DNA from: Fuerstiella sp.
GTDB taxonomy: Bacteria > Planctomycetota > Planctomycetia > Planctomycetales > Planctomycetaceae
Assembly (NCBI GenBank): GCA_022843805.1
Contig: JALHMY010000073.1
Coordinates: forward strand, 1-50,696
Direction of reading: 5' to 3'
DNA: 50,696 nucleotides
Of the stretch, positions 18,001 through 25,815 are shown in pieces. The position numbers and the translations under genes were made by a program. Numbering within the stretch: position 1 is the stretch's first letter; every line of letters begins with the position of its first letter. The notes beneath the pieces were generated by a model. It worked only from the letters and a program-made list of their open reading frames with translations. It did not search any database and was not told the origin of the DNA.

Positions 18001-18385
18001 TCAGTTCTTCATCGGGTGCGATGCTGAAAAGATCTGGTTCGCATCCGGATATGATGCTCTTGAAGTACTGGCCACTCACATCGAAACGCTCGGAGCAGCG
18101 CAGCCGTCGCCTGTTGCCTTTCAGTTGAATGCTCATCTCGGATCGGTGATCGGCAGCTTTCTGAATGTGCCCGAGACTGCTGCTTCGACGTCAAACCCAA
18201 CGGTCGCCACGCTTCATCAGGTGCTCCGCCTGATCCGGAACTCAATCGCCGACGACGATGATTCGCTGAATGCCCAGCTACGTTGCTCCGACAGCACGAT
18301 CAATGCGAGTATCACGTGCGGAACGGCCATCCTGCGAATGACAGGCAAAGAACTCGCAGAATTCTCGAAGGAGAATCTTAAGTAG
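15038..18385 (+). CDS. Ser/Thr kinase with N-terminal zinc anti-sigma-like motif and large extracytoplasmic domain
   Basis: 1115 residues. Residues 1-50 hold VEEHLSACESCRAKVEQ, the HxxxCxxC pattern of zinc-binding anti-sigma (ZAS/zf-HC2) domains. The kinase domain follows: IGRGGMGVVFKAFD at about 103-116, AAIKML, LVHRDVKPSNILLD at about 214-227, TDFGLARA and MSPEQARGG. All catalytic residues are present. Hydrophobic helices at about 395-415, 422-438 and 447-467 anchor it in the membrane. About 640 residues then extend beyond the membrane; I recognise no family there. The start overlaps the sigma factor stop. The order (zinc motif, kinase, membrane, outer domain) suggests an envelope sensor that holds and releases the coupled sigma factor. 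Confidence 0.9.
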   Translation: MKLQTCPDPQQLQQLVDGMLNPQTEVAVEEHLSACESCRAKVEQRIQSADWWQQARSSLRSSSHEPESDDFGHAAVDVLSLLGPTDDPDKIGRIAEYEIIGIIGRGGMGVVFKAFDPRLNRFAAIKMLLPHLAASGAARKRFAREGQAAAAVVDDYVLPIYAVSEWQGVPYLVTQYSRGTTLQKRVRTDGPLNVKEVLRLGMQTARGLAAAHAQGLVHRDVKPSNILLDGSVERAMLTDFGLARAVDDASITRTGIIAGTPQYMSPEQARGGSVDARSDLFSLGCVLYFLCTGHPPFRADNSYAILRLITDEEPPSIREFSPEIPEWLCSIVQKLMSKQAEDRYGSASEVAELLEACLAHVSNPLKNSLPIVVSRPSWRFRWNAIMSDKRILSLVAFGLVIAAFLLPWPIAAVGRDEHALIFSGVALFLAVTFAAMSRRESFSRIVLVTIGGVAGLLMVGVILSALIFFRRESATVADAEALEKLRIDEAMKAAKESEAVRAKEAVPQQVDAEANFDPKEFQTRLDTLQENGARFEPDHYLGQETKEEQKVPGANVMQQRSHLKASSRLVTTTPGLEHLKADLRTLIDLTSASEQEQWANVRNYVDLIFAGVDETRPIEVHHLPSMGEGTTLYWLPLPATENAFLELRKNLDSFGYLFERMDEKSGNSDLYRLSSTTSVNAHGWIRVDASDRLACLALTFRIENMEALRQQVLVAAPVAAPADCSFAVTMTNADQSAEAQEYRRRAFQSYRDQTIKAMAAEKSSFLPPNIREWLLTTWLEEYQLLSAEGSSMSARIAIDRSGVPRPSASAIFSASAIPETALATSLLQLASNNDAYASVAQPESSAFSLRINLPISELRKDKLQALNGLFMSELRTNLLSLNEQNESGKVATNKVTEILRQLIRELIQSGRINAFFDGRVIDARHQCVGSVVIPDTRSVTELLTLLPQISSGNQVEYKSRRAGNVDIHRVKIDGELLTSLQTIVQTDGQFFIGCDAEKIWFASGYDALEVLATHIETLGAAQPSPVAFQLNAHLGSVIGSFLNVPETAASTSNPTVATLHQVLRLIRNSIADDDDSLNAQLRCSDSTINASITCGTAILRMTGKELAEFSKENLK

Positions 18386-18404
18386 CCGAGGTCGATCGCA
18401 GCAA

Positions 18405-18896
18405 TCAATACTTGAACGGTCGCTCGAGTGATGGAATCCAGTCCGGGTCGACGACAAGTTCAATGGCTCGTGCTTGACCGGGTTCGCGGCGAATAAATCC
18501 CCTCTGTTCAAGCCGAATCAACATAGAGTTAACTGACGGAGCCGTGAGATTAAAAAACCGTTGAAGATCAGCATGGCTCGGCGCCACACCCGCTGAGTTT
18601 CCAGAGATGTAATGCCGGATGTAGGCAAGGAACTGCCCCTGCTGTCGAGTAGGACCGGCTCCGGCGGGAGGAGCTTTTTCAGCGACCGGACCCCCTGAAC
18701 GAATCCTTCGAAGCGATCCGCTCATCGCCCTGACAGCGGCGTCCATCATCACTTTTGCATCCCGTGGAGTTTCACGGATGATGGTCCGGTCTTTCAGAAT
18801 GCGACGCATTCCTTCGACCGCGTTGGTCAGGAGTGTCGTTGCCTCAGCACATGCGATACGAAGTCGCCGTAATTCGTCCTCGGACGTCCGTTTCAT
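18405..18896 (-). CDS. LexA-type winged-helix transcriptional regulator
   Basis: 163 residues. The second half is a LexA-like winged helix: TRQQGQFLAYIRHYISGNSA, then APSHADLQRFFNLTAPSVNS, and MLIRLEQRGFIRREPGQARA, ending at about 150. The N-terminal 80 residues are helical and unrecognised. There is no S24 peptidase domain, so it cannot self-cleave like LexA. Proteins of this form are frequent in several phyla as single-HTH regulators. It is 140 bases downstream of the M56 gene on the same strand and may be read from the blaI promoter, although a separate promoter is equally possible. Confidence 0.75.
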   Translation of the reverse strand: MKRTSEDELRRLRIACAEATTLLTNAVEGMRRILKDRTIIRETPRDAKVMMDAAVRAMSGSLRRIRSGGPVAEKAPPAGAGPTRQQGQFLAYIRHYISGNSAGVAPSHADLQRFFNLTAPSVNSMLIRLEQRGFIRREPGQARAIELVVDPDWIPSLERPFKY

Positions 18897-19036
18897 GAAA
18901 TGGTTGCTCCTGATCTGACCTGCCTGAACATGAATGACCAGGACTTGTACATTGTCAACAATGCATTTGCCATTTCCGCAGCACGGTTTGAGTTAGGACT
19001 GTGCCACCGATCGGCTGATGGGAGACCCTCCCGAGT

Positions 19037-22000
19037 TTATTTCGAGGCCAGTTCGATCTCTCCCAGATCAAGGGGCGTTTCTTCATAGTCTCCGTCGAAC
19101 TCGGGAATCTCGAAGGAACGCGGCGGCAGCGACAGGTTCCAGTCCCCCAATGCAGACCATTCACTCAGGAGATATTTGCCGGGCGGGACGCTGTCGATGC
19201 GGAAAGTGCCGTCTCGGTCAACGGACGCATGGAAGATTGGAAGTCCGTCCAGTTCAGCCCCCCATGCGTGAATGGCTGCTTCGTAGTCACGAGCTTCCTT
19301 CGACTGTTGCCACTTTGCGATGGCCTGCGGATCATTCTGGTCCAGACCCAATGGGATTGGCCGCGGCAGATCAGTCTCAAGCTGCAATCGCAGTTTTCGC
19401 CAGATGATCGGCTTTTGAAAATCCTGAGGCAGCACGAGCTTTCCGACAACCGGGCGACCTCCGCGACCGATTTCTATCGTTGTCGTTTCCCCTCCCACCA
19501 CCGTGACTGGAACTTGTTTGGAAGAAGTCACTTCTGTAGCACCGTCGTCGTGCATGTAGACGATGTCCCGACCGATTCGGCCAGCACCCGGGAACACTCG
19601 GGGCATCACAAACACACCGTTTTCTTCTGCCTGTGTCTGACTGCCGCCGCTCACATGACAAAGTTCACTCTGGAAACCTCCGTCAGTGTATAAGGAGACC
19701 GGCACGCTGGCCGCCGGTTTGTTTGCGGAAAAGATCGTTCCTCGAACTGATGCCCAGGCTGTGAGCGTCAGTTGTTCCGGAGGCGAACCATCTGAAGATT
19801 TTACCTGAGCGAATCCTGTCGGATGGAGCACATAGATTTCGAACGGCTGGTCGCGAAAAGGCGTCCTGAGTACGCCCGCTTTATCTGTCTTCAGACGAGT
19901 TGCGTAGGTCTGCGCTGTGAACTCGCCATTTCTGGTCATAATCTGCTCATCGGCCAATCCGATGGCCACTTCGGCTTCTGATGCGGGTTCACCATCAGGG
20001 GTCCTGACATTGATGGTAACGTCCGATGCTCGCGTCAGTTCGAAGTTGATTTCCACATCGCCTTCATCACTCCGAATGTCTCTCGAAACAGCCACCTTGT
20101 AACCATCAGCTTCGATACGAACCATGTGAGATGGAGCGTCTGAGTCTCGTGTTATCCTGTAGCTTCCGTCGCTCGACGTGTATGCCTCTCTCAAATGCCA
20201 GTTCTCTCCGAGGCGCTGTCCGGGTTCATCTCTTCCGCCCGGAACACAGCGAAAATTCCGGATGAGCTCGCCCGTCGCCTTGTCCGTGACCCGCCCGGCC
20301 ACAACCAGCAGCCTCGGCGGACGAAAAACGTATTCTTCGTCGCGAGCCCTGATGGGCTGTGACTGCAACTGCATGCCATCAGCACGGCAGATATCGGCTT
20401 CGAATTCATCGACCGGTGCTTCGTTCCATTCCCAGACACCCTGATCGTCGGTGTACTGATTCACGCCGTTGAATTCAAAATAGTCAATATGACCGCGCCA
20501 GCGTTGGAAGTAGATACGGCTTCGAGCCACGCCTTTGCCGTTCTCGTCCAGAACGCGAATGCGAACATGTCGCCCTGGTATCATCGTAAAATTCACCGAA
20601 GCCATCGCCGGGTCGATCAAAACTTCCTGCAGTTCCCGAGCCTTACCGGGGGCGGAACAGACGATGCGACTGAGTTTGGGTTCACATCCGGTCAGTATAT
20701 ACCTGCCGTCGCTGTCCGTTCTCGCTTCGCGAATCTCATTCGCGTACTTTGTGCGAACCACAGCATCTTCAACAGGCTTGCCGTCTTCGTCACTGACCGT
20801 GCCTGTGACAGAAAGTCCTTTTGCCAGCACGATTGTCTTTGGAGCAACGCCAGGCTTTGCCTCATACTCTGTTCGCCTGAGACTCAGGCGACTCGGGGCG
20901 AAGTCCGGATAGTCGACACTCACGTGGACATAATCTTTGGAACTCGGCACCATCTCGTAGCGCCAGAAACCGCCAGCATCCGTTGTCAGGTCTGTTCCGA
21001 CTCCCATCCTGCGTTCGTCACCCGGTCGCTTTCGAAACTGAACAGATGGGGACACATTTGCACCGGCGACAGGACTGCCTGATTCATCCACAACCTGCCC
21101 AGTGACTGTCCATGCGGATTCCAGTTCGATCGTGAACGAATCCGGAATTCCGTCCGATCCATCGGCCGCCCGCCACTCGGCGAGATAAGGTCCATAACCA
21201 GATATTTCCACAAAGACGTTCAGGTACACAGCGTTTGCCGGCCGCCGAAAATGCAACTGGCCGTTTTCATTGGTGACGAGTTCGGTCCCATAGCGACCGT
21301 CTTTGTCATGACGACCAACAAGCACATCCGTCGCCGGGATTTCTGGAATGCCGCGGATCTCACAAGGCACACTGGCAATCGGTTTCCCCTCAGGTCCGCT
21401 GACCTGAAGCCGGAATTCACGCTGAGGCACTTTTTCAGCAGGCTGATCAGAGGCCAGTGTCGCTGAACCCTTCGCTCCGTTTGTTAAGTCTGGCGGCAGA
21501 AGTGCGGGCAATGTCAGCCACAGCAGGCACGCACCCAGGAAAACCAGCAGGCTTCGTCCGCCAGGTAACGGTTCCGAGACCGGTTCGTTAAGCATTCGAG
21601 CAATCCGACGACGCAGTTCCGACGGACCTCGACCACTGGACGCGAGTGCCGTCAGGCCTGGGGTTTCCTGGCGACATTCTGCTGAAAGTGATACGACGTG
21701 CAGCAATGCTTCGGCATATCGAACACGAACATTCTTCGGCGAATTTGCGGCACTCTGACAGACCAGATCGTCGCAACAGAATTCCCGGAACTCGCTGACA
21801 CGACGACTGAGAAGCCAGATGGCCGGATTGAAGAAAAGCACAGCTTCGGCAAATCTCTGCACCATCACGGCCCACAGGTCAAGTCGCCGCAAATGAGCGA
21901 TCTCGTGAGCAAGAACCAGCGACAGTTCGTCTGCGGTGAGCCCCGTCATCGCTGATGCAGGCAGAAGAATAACCGGTCGAAGCAGGCCGACAACGTGTGG

Positions 22001-22666
22001 GACAATGACCTGCTGCGTCACCGCCACAACCGGCGTGATTCGCATGTTCCACTGGTGAGCAATCGACTGCACCATCTGATCCAGCCGGTCGTCCTTTTGA
22101 ATCGTCGCGATTTTCACCAGACGACCTGCGTTCGCTGCAGCGAGGCATACCCGCAGCAGCATCAGCACAACGCCAGTCGAATAAACGGCAACAATCCATG
22201 GCGCCGCAGCAATGAACGGCCGGTTCGAGGAAACTGCCTCAGCTGGCTGGTCCGTGACCTGAGCAACGGAAGCAATCTGATCGGATCGGTCTGTTTCAGG
22301 AGTTGTTAGTGCCCGTTCAGGATCGACTGTCTCAGCGCCAGTAACTCCGGCTTGTGGTGTTGCTGGTGATGTGATCATCGGGCCAGCGTTTTTATGCGTT
22401 GCTGTCGAATGTGCAGTCATCGCTGCAGCATCAGGAACAGACGTCTGCTGCTGTTCAATGATCCCCGACGAAACGGTGAAACAGGTCACAGGCATACAAA
22501 AGACGGCCGTCACCAGTCCGGACATCCACAAAGCGTATCCGGTCTTCGCACTGCACCGGGAGAATCGCACCACCACGGAAACCAGCAGGAGTATCGCGGT
22601 CGCCTGCCAGAGCGAATGCAGGAGAGCCATGCAAAGCCGATCGGCGAACAGCGTCATCTGGTTCAT
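19037..22666 (-). CDS. M56 (BlaR1-like) membrane peptidase with carboxypeptidase-regulatory-like repeats
   Basis: 1209 residues. Membrane helices at about 10-35, 42-65, 150-172 and 355-375 flank an M56 peptidase domain with zinc motif LVLAHEIAHLRRLD (about 250-263) and FREFCCDDLVC, where the Glu/Asp ligands lie. From about residue 395 the protein holds repeated beta-sandwich units of the carboxypeptidase-regulatory type (for example ESAWTVTGQVVDESGSPVAG, then GLSVTGTVSDEDGKPVEDAV). BlaR1 proper has a penicillin-binding sensor there, which is absent. It overlaps blaI by ATGA. By analogy it may cleave BlaI when a signal binds outside; the ligand is unknown. Confidence 0.88.
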   Translation of the reverse strand: MNQMTLFADRLCMALLHSLWQATAILLLVSVVVRFSRCSAKTGYALWMSGLVTAVFCMPVTCFTVSSGIIEQQQTSVPDAAAMTAHSTATHKNAGPMITSPATPQAGVTGAETVDPERALTTPETDRSDQIASVAQVTDQPAEAVSSNRPFIAAAPWIVAVYSTGVVLMLLRVCLAAANAGRLVKIATIQKDDRLDQMVQSIAHQWNMRITPVVAVTQQVIVPHVVGLLRPVILLPASAMTGLTADELSLVLAHEIAHLRRLDLWAVMVQRFAEAVLFFNPAIWLLSRRVSEFREFCCDDLVCQSAANSPKNVRVRYAEALLHVVSLSAECRQETPGLTALASSGRGPSELRRRIARMLNEPVSEPLPGGRSLLVFLGACLLWLTLPALLPPDLTNGAKGSATLASDQPAEKVPQREFRLQVSGPEGKPIASVPCEIRGIPEIPATDVLVGRHDKDGRYGTELVTNENGQLHFRRPANAVYLNVFVEISGYGPYLAEWRAADGSDGIPDSFTIELESAWTVTGQVVDESGSPVAGANVSPSVQFRKRPGDERRMGVGTDLTTDAGGFWRYEMVPSSKDYVHVSVDYPDFAPSRLSLRRTEYEAKPGVAPKTIVLAKGLSVTGTVSDEDGKPVEDAVVRTKYANEIREARTDSDGRYILTGCEPKLSRIVCSAPGKARELQEVLIDPAMASVNFTMIPGRHVRIRVLDENGKGVARSRIYFQRWRGHIDYFEFNGVNQYTDDQGVWEWNEAPVDEFEADICRADGMQLQSQPIRARDEEYVFRPPRLLVVAGRVTDKATGELIRNFRCVPGGRDEPGQRLGENWHLREAYTSSDGSYRITRDSDAPSHMVRIEADGYKVAVSRDIRSDEGDVEINFELTRASDVTINVRTPDGEPASEAEVAIGLADEQIMTRNGEFTAQTYATRLKTDKAGVLRTPFRDQPFEIYVLHPTGFAQVKSSDGSPPEQLTLTAWASVRGTIFSANKPAASVPVSLYTDGGFQSELCHVSGGSQTQAEENGVFVMPRVFPGAGRIGRDIVYMHDDGATEVTSSKQVPVTVVGGETTTIEIGRGGRPVVGKLVLPQDFQKPIIWRKLRLQLETDLPRPIPLGLDQNDPQAIAKWQQSKEARDYEAAIHAWGAELDGLPIFHASVDRDGTFRIDSVPPGKYLLSEWSALGDWNLSLPPRSFEIPEFDGDYEETPLDLGEIELASK

Positions 22667-23058
22667 TCCTGACTCTCCTTCGATTTTCTGGCCACCAGTT
22701 TGCGAATTTCAGCAAGCTCTTCCGAATCCACGTCGGCAGTCTGCAGCAGGTTCAGCACCATGGCAGCTGGCGAACCATCGAACAGTCGAGACAGCAGGCT
22801 GCCAACCATTTTCCCTGTCGTCGCTTCTCTGGGAGCCGCTGGCCAGAACCAGAACGACTTGCCGTCTCGCCGTCGCTTCAGCAAGCCTTTGCGATGCATG
22901 ATATTCAACATCGTAATGACGGTACTGTGAGCCAGCGGCCGCCCGGATTCCTCAAGTGCGGCTCTGACATCACGCACCAGCAGCGGCGACCTGTCCCACA
23001 GGACTCGAAGAATTTCCAGCTCCAGTTCCGTGGGCTGTTCCGTTTGCGACCGAGCCAT
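22663..23058 (-). CDS. BlaI/MecI/CopY-family transcriptional repressor
   Basis: About 131 residues from the ATG at 23058, which has GGGGG eight or nine bases upstream; an ATG at 23079 is in frame but lacks a site. The winged helix is ELEILRVLWDRSPLLVRDVR, then LAHSTVITMLNIMHRKGLLK, RRRDGKSFWFWPA. The C-terminal dimer part is TTGKMVGSLLSRLFDGSPAA. BlaI repressors bind dyads over their own promoter and are cleaved through an M56 partner, here the next gene, which overlaps by 4 bp. Two dyads lie just upstream. A fossil copy is at 14146-14311. Confidence 0.93.
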   Translation of the reverse strand: MARSQTEQPTELELEILRVLWDRSPLLVRDVRAALEESGRPLAHSTVITMLNIMHRKGLLKRRRDGKSFWFWPAAPREATTGKMVGSLLSRLFDGSPAAMVLNLLQTADVDSEELAEIRKLVARKSKESQE

Positions 23059-23086
23059 TTCCGGCACCCCCTGAATCATCTAATGA

Positions 23087-23101
23087 ATTCGATGATCGAA
23101 T
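23087..23101. promoter_or_regulatory. Dyad upstream of blaI (candidate operator 1)
   Basis: ATTCGA-TGA-TCGAAT is a perfect inverted repeat with a 3-base centre, 28 bases upstream of the preferred blaI start. The position fits an autoregulatory operator. Base composition differs from classic TACA/TGTA BlaI boxes, so this is only a candidate. Confidence 0.3.
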
Positions 23102-23135
23102 GCTATCGACACTCCACGCACGCGGCAAGCGATCT

Positions 23136-23149
23136 TCTAAAGATTTAGA
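23136..23149. promoter_or_regulatory. Dyad upstream of blaI (candidate operator 2)
   Basis: TCTAAA-GA-TTTAGA is a perfect inverted repeat with a 2-base centre about 80 bases upstream of the blaI start, in an AT-rich patch of otherwise GC-rich DNA. The position fits a promoter/operator for the blaI-M56 operon. Confidence 0.35.
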
Positions 23150-23232
23150 CATACGGTTGGGCGGGATAATGTTGCTGTGTGGCAAACTTGCCGGGCAGGA
23201 CAGACTGCGATTGGGGGTGAAATTACTAAAAC

Positions 23233-23790
23233 GCTCCCCTCCCGCGCAGCGCAGCGAAGTGGGAGGGGTCGGCCGTCAGGCCGGGGGAGGGCCACGCCGC
23301 GGGTTGCACTCAACGCCGTACCAATAACACCCGCGTCACGCAGTTCACCAGCCCCCTCCCGATCTTGCTATCGCTCGATCGACCTCCCCCAGCTTCGCTG
23401 GGAGAGGAGGTTAAAAGAAACCTCCCCTCCCGCGCAGCGAAGCGCAGTGGGAGGGGTCGGCCGAAGGCCGGGGGAGGGCCACGCCGCGGGTGGCACTCTA
23501 CGCCGTACCAAAAACACCCGCAACCCGCCGTTCACCAGCCCCCTCCCGATCTTGCTATCGCTCGATCGACCTCCCCCAGCTTTGCTGGGAGAGGAGGTTA
23601 AAAAAAACCTCCCCTCCCGCGCAGCGAAGCGAAGTGGGAGGGGTCGGCCGAAGGCCGGGGGAGGGCCACGCCGCGGGTGGCACTCTACGCCGTACCAATA
23701 ACACCCGCAACCCGCTGTTCACCAGCCCCCTCCCGATCTTGCTATCGCTCGATCGACCTCCCCCAGCTTTGCTGGGAGAGGAGGTTATAA
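23233..23790. repeat. Tandem array of three ~187-bp hairpin-rich units
   Basis: Units begin at about 23234, 23421 and 23608. Each starts CCTCCCCTCCCGCGCAGCGA and ends with CAGCTTTGCTGGGAGAGGAGG-like sequence. Inside each, CCCCTCCC pairs with GGGAGGGG, GGCC with GGCC around GAA, and CCTCC with GGAGG at the end. The array is open in several frames with SPPAQRSEVGG-like residues, but these are compositional, not a gene. Four related units are at 48491-49243. Confidence 0.85.
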
Positions 23791-23857
23791 AAAACCTCGG
23801 CTCGATGAAATGCCGAATCCGGATAGGGCGGTGGATGCGGAGTTACGTTGTCGTGGG

Positions 23858-23863
23858 TATACT
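23858..23863 (+). promoter_or_regulatory. Possible -10 element for the oxidoreductase gene
   Basis: TATACT lies 40 bases upstream of the ATG at 23903, after the repeat array. No good -35 hexamer is at the expected distance, so confidence is low. Confidence 0.2.
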
Positions 23864-23902
23864 TTCTGACGCCTATTCATCCCTTACTTCAGGAGCCGTC
23901 AG

Positions 23903-25048
23903 ATGCTGATGTCAAACCGCCGGAAAGCCCTGCAAATGGTTAGCGGGGCTCTTGCCCTGCCAGTGTTGAACAGCCTCACACGGGCTGATGCTGCAGCGAC
24001 GACATCATCAGGCAGTTCTTCGTCTTCTGCTGTTGAAGGCTCCGCCGTGGTACGTTCCACCGGGAATAAAATCCGAATTGGACAAATCGGCGTCGCTCAT
24101 GCTCATGCCAGCAAGCTGTCGGTTTATCGGGCATCCGATGACTACGAGGTCGTGGGAGTCGTCGAACCCGATGCAAAACTCCGGCAACGGGCGGAGTCAC
24201 AGCCTTTGTACCAGGGACTTCCGTGGATGACTCGGGAACAACTGCTGAATGTGCCGGGCCTTCAGGCAGTGCTGGTGGAAACTCAGGTTCGCGAGCTGCT
24301 GGACAATGCGGAAGCGTGTGTCGCGGCTGGCAAGCACGTTCATATCGATAAGCCGGCTGGCGAATCGCTGCCTCAGTTCCGTAAAATTCTGGACGCCGCG
24401 GCCAGTCAGAAACTCCTGGTTCAGATGGGATATATGTATCGATACAACCCGGGTATTGTCATGTTGCGCGACTTTCTGAAGAAAGGCTGGCTGGGTGAAG
24501 TCTTTGAGGTCCACACTGTGATGAGCAAAGTTGTGGACCCTGCGAGCCGACGAGATCTTGCAGAATATCCAGGCGGAATCATGTTTGAACTGGGCTGCCA
24601 CATTATCGACCTGGTCGTCGGTGTCCTGGGAAAACCTGACCGAGTTTCGTCATTCGCACGACATTCCGGAGCCATCGACGACTCGCTGAAGGACAACATG
24701 CTGGCGGTGTTCGAGTATCCCAAAGCCACAGCGACGGTCAAATCGAGTGCAGTGGAAGTGGACGGCGGCGATCGACGACATTTTACCGTGTGCGGCACTG
24801 AGGGAACTTTCCACATTCAGCCCCTGGACAATCCTTCGGCCCGATTCACTCTGTCGGAGGCCCGCGGGTCATACCGAAAGGGCTATCAGGAGATCACCTT
24901 TCCGAAATATGTTCGTTATGTGGACGACGCAGCCGATATGGTTCGGATTATCCGTGGTGAAAAGACCACGGATTTTCCGTATGAACATGACCTGAACGTG
25001 CAGACCACACTTCTGCAGGCCTGCGGGCTGACGGAATCGCAGTCCTGA
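23903..25048 (+). CDS. Gfo/Idh/MocA family oxidoreductase, probably exported
   Basis: 381 residues; AGGAG lies seven bases before the ATG. The N-terminus (MSNRRKALQMVSGALALPVL) looks like a Tat-type signal with two Arg residues, as is usual for planctomycete members. The Rossmann fold starts at KIRIGQIGVAHAHASKLSVY (about 56-75). AAGKHVHIDKPAGESLPQFR carries the conserved Lys-Pro of the active site, and ELGCHIIDLVVGVLGKP matches the GxHxxD substrate motif. Family members use NAD(P) on sugars, inositols or their acids. The usual GxG dinucleotide motif is altered (GQIGVAHAH). It stands alone, followed by repeats. Confidence 0.85.
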   Translation: MLMSNRRKALQMVSGALALPVLNSLTRADAAATTSSGSSSSSAVEGSAVVRSTGNKIRIGQIGVAHAHASKLSVYRASDDYEVVGVVEPDAKLRQRAESQPLYQGLPWMTREQLLNVPGLQAVLVETQVRELLDNAEACVAAGKHVHIDKPAGESLPQFRKILDAAASQKLLVQMGYMYRYNPGIVMLRDFLKKGWLGEVFEVHTVMSKVVDPASRRDLAEYPGGIMFELGCHIIDLVVGVLGKPDRVSSFARHSGAIDDSLKDNMLAVFEYPKATATVKSSAVEVDGGDRRHFTVCGTEGTFHIQPLDNPSARFTLSEARGSYRKGYQEITFPKYVRYVDDAADMVRIIRGEKTTDFPYEHDLNVQTTLLQACGLTESQS

Positions 25049-25120
25049 TCCAAACAGCGAATGATGCGGGCACAGGTAAAACGACAGAGCCATCGTGTGA
25101 TTTATCCGCGATCTCCGTAG

Positions 25121-25427
25121 TTCATTTTTAACCACAGAGAACACAGAGAACACAGATGAAACGCACGGATTTCTTATGAGTGACGCCGGGATGAAGGCGC
25201 ACTTTGATAGTTGGCAGAAAAATTTTAGGGCAGAAAAATGAATCGCAAACGAATACCGGATGTCCCGTGAGTTCCCATGGCGGAACTCCCACAGTGTGAT
25301 GCCAGACCGATCTTCCGTTCCAATTTTTCTGCCCAATAATTTTTCTGCCAACCTCCGTCAGCCCGATCAGACAGCGAATGATGTGCCCAGGCAAAGCAAT
25401 CGCGTGATTCATCCGCGATCTCCGTAG
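25121..25427. repeat. Long inverted-repeat element, copy C, with AACCACAGA block
   Basis: The AACCACAGAGAACACAGAG block is at about 25121-25160, the left arm at 25211-25240 and the right arm at 25321-25351. The arms match copies A and B (TTGGCAGAAAAATTTT, then CAATTTTTCTGCCC). No coding content was seen. Confidence 0.8.
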
Positions 25428-25660
25428 TTCATTTTTAACCACAGATAACACAGAGAACACAGATGAATCACAGGAATTTCTTCTGCGGGGAGCCGGCAAG
25501 CAGGCGCACTTTGATAGTTGGCAGAAAAATTTCAGGGCAGAAAAATGAATCGCAAACGAATACCGGATATCCCGTGAGTTCCCATGGCAGAACTCCGACA
25601 GTGTGAGGCAAGACCGCTATTCATCCCCAATTTTTCTGCCCAATAATTTTTCTGCCAACC
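25428..25660. repeat. Long inverted-repeat element, copy D
   Basis: The AACCACAGATAACACAGAG block is at about 25428-25465, the left arm at 25518-25547 and the right arm at 25628-25658. Copies C and D are 307 bases apart, against 381 for A and B, so the part between elements varies while the arms are kept. The remaining bases to 25815 hold nothing recognised. Confidence 0.8.
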
Positions 25661-25815
25661 TTCGTCTGTCCGCCCAGTTCTCATCCACTAAGCCCAGGGC
25701 GGAATTGCAATTCATCAAGACTGCCTGCTTCATTTGCTGCTGAATGCCTGTTGTTATCTGAACCTGCGTGAACAAAGATACGATTGGAAACGTTTGTCTG
25801 TAACGGTCAACGGAG

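Noticed and set aside
23177..23909. Long plus-strand frames through the 187-bp units
   Set aside because: They repeat SPPAQRSEVGG-like residues because the unit length and GC content leave frames open; no start site or family is seen.
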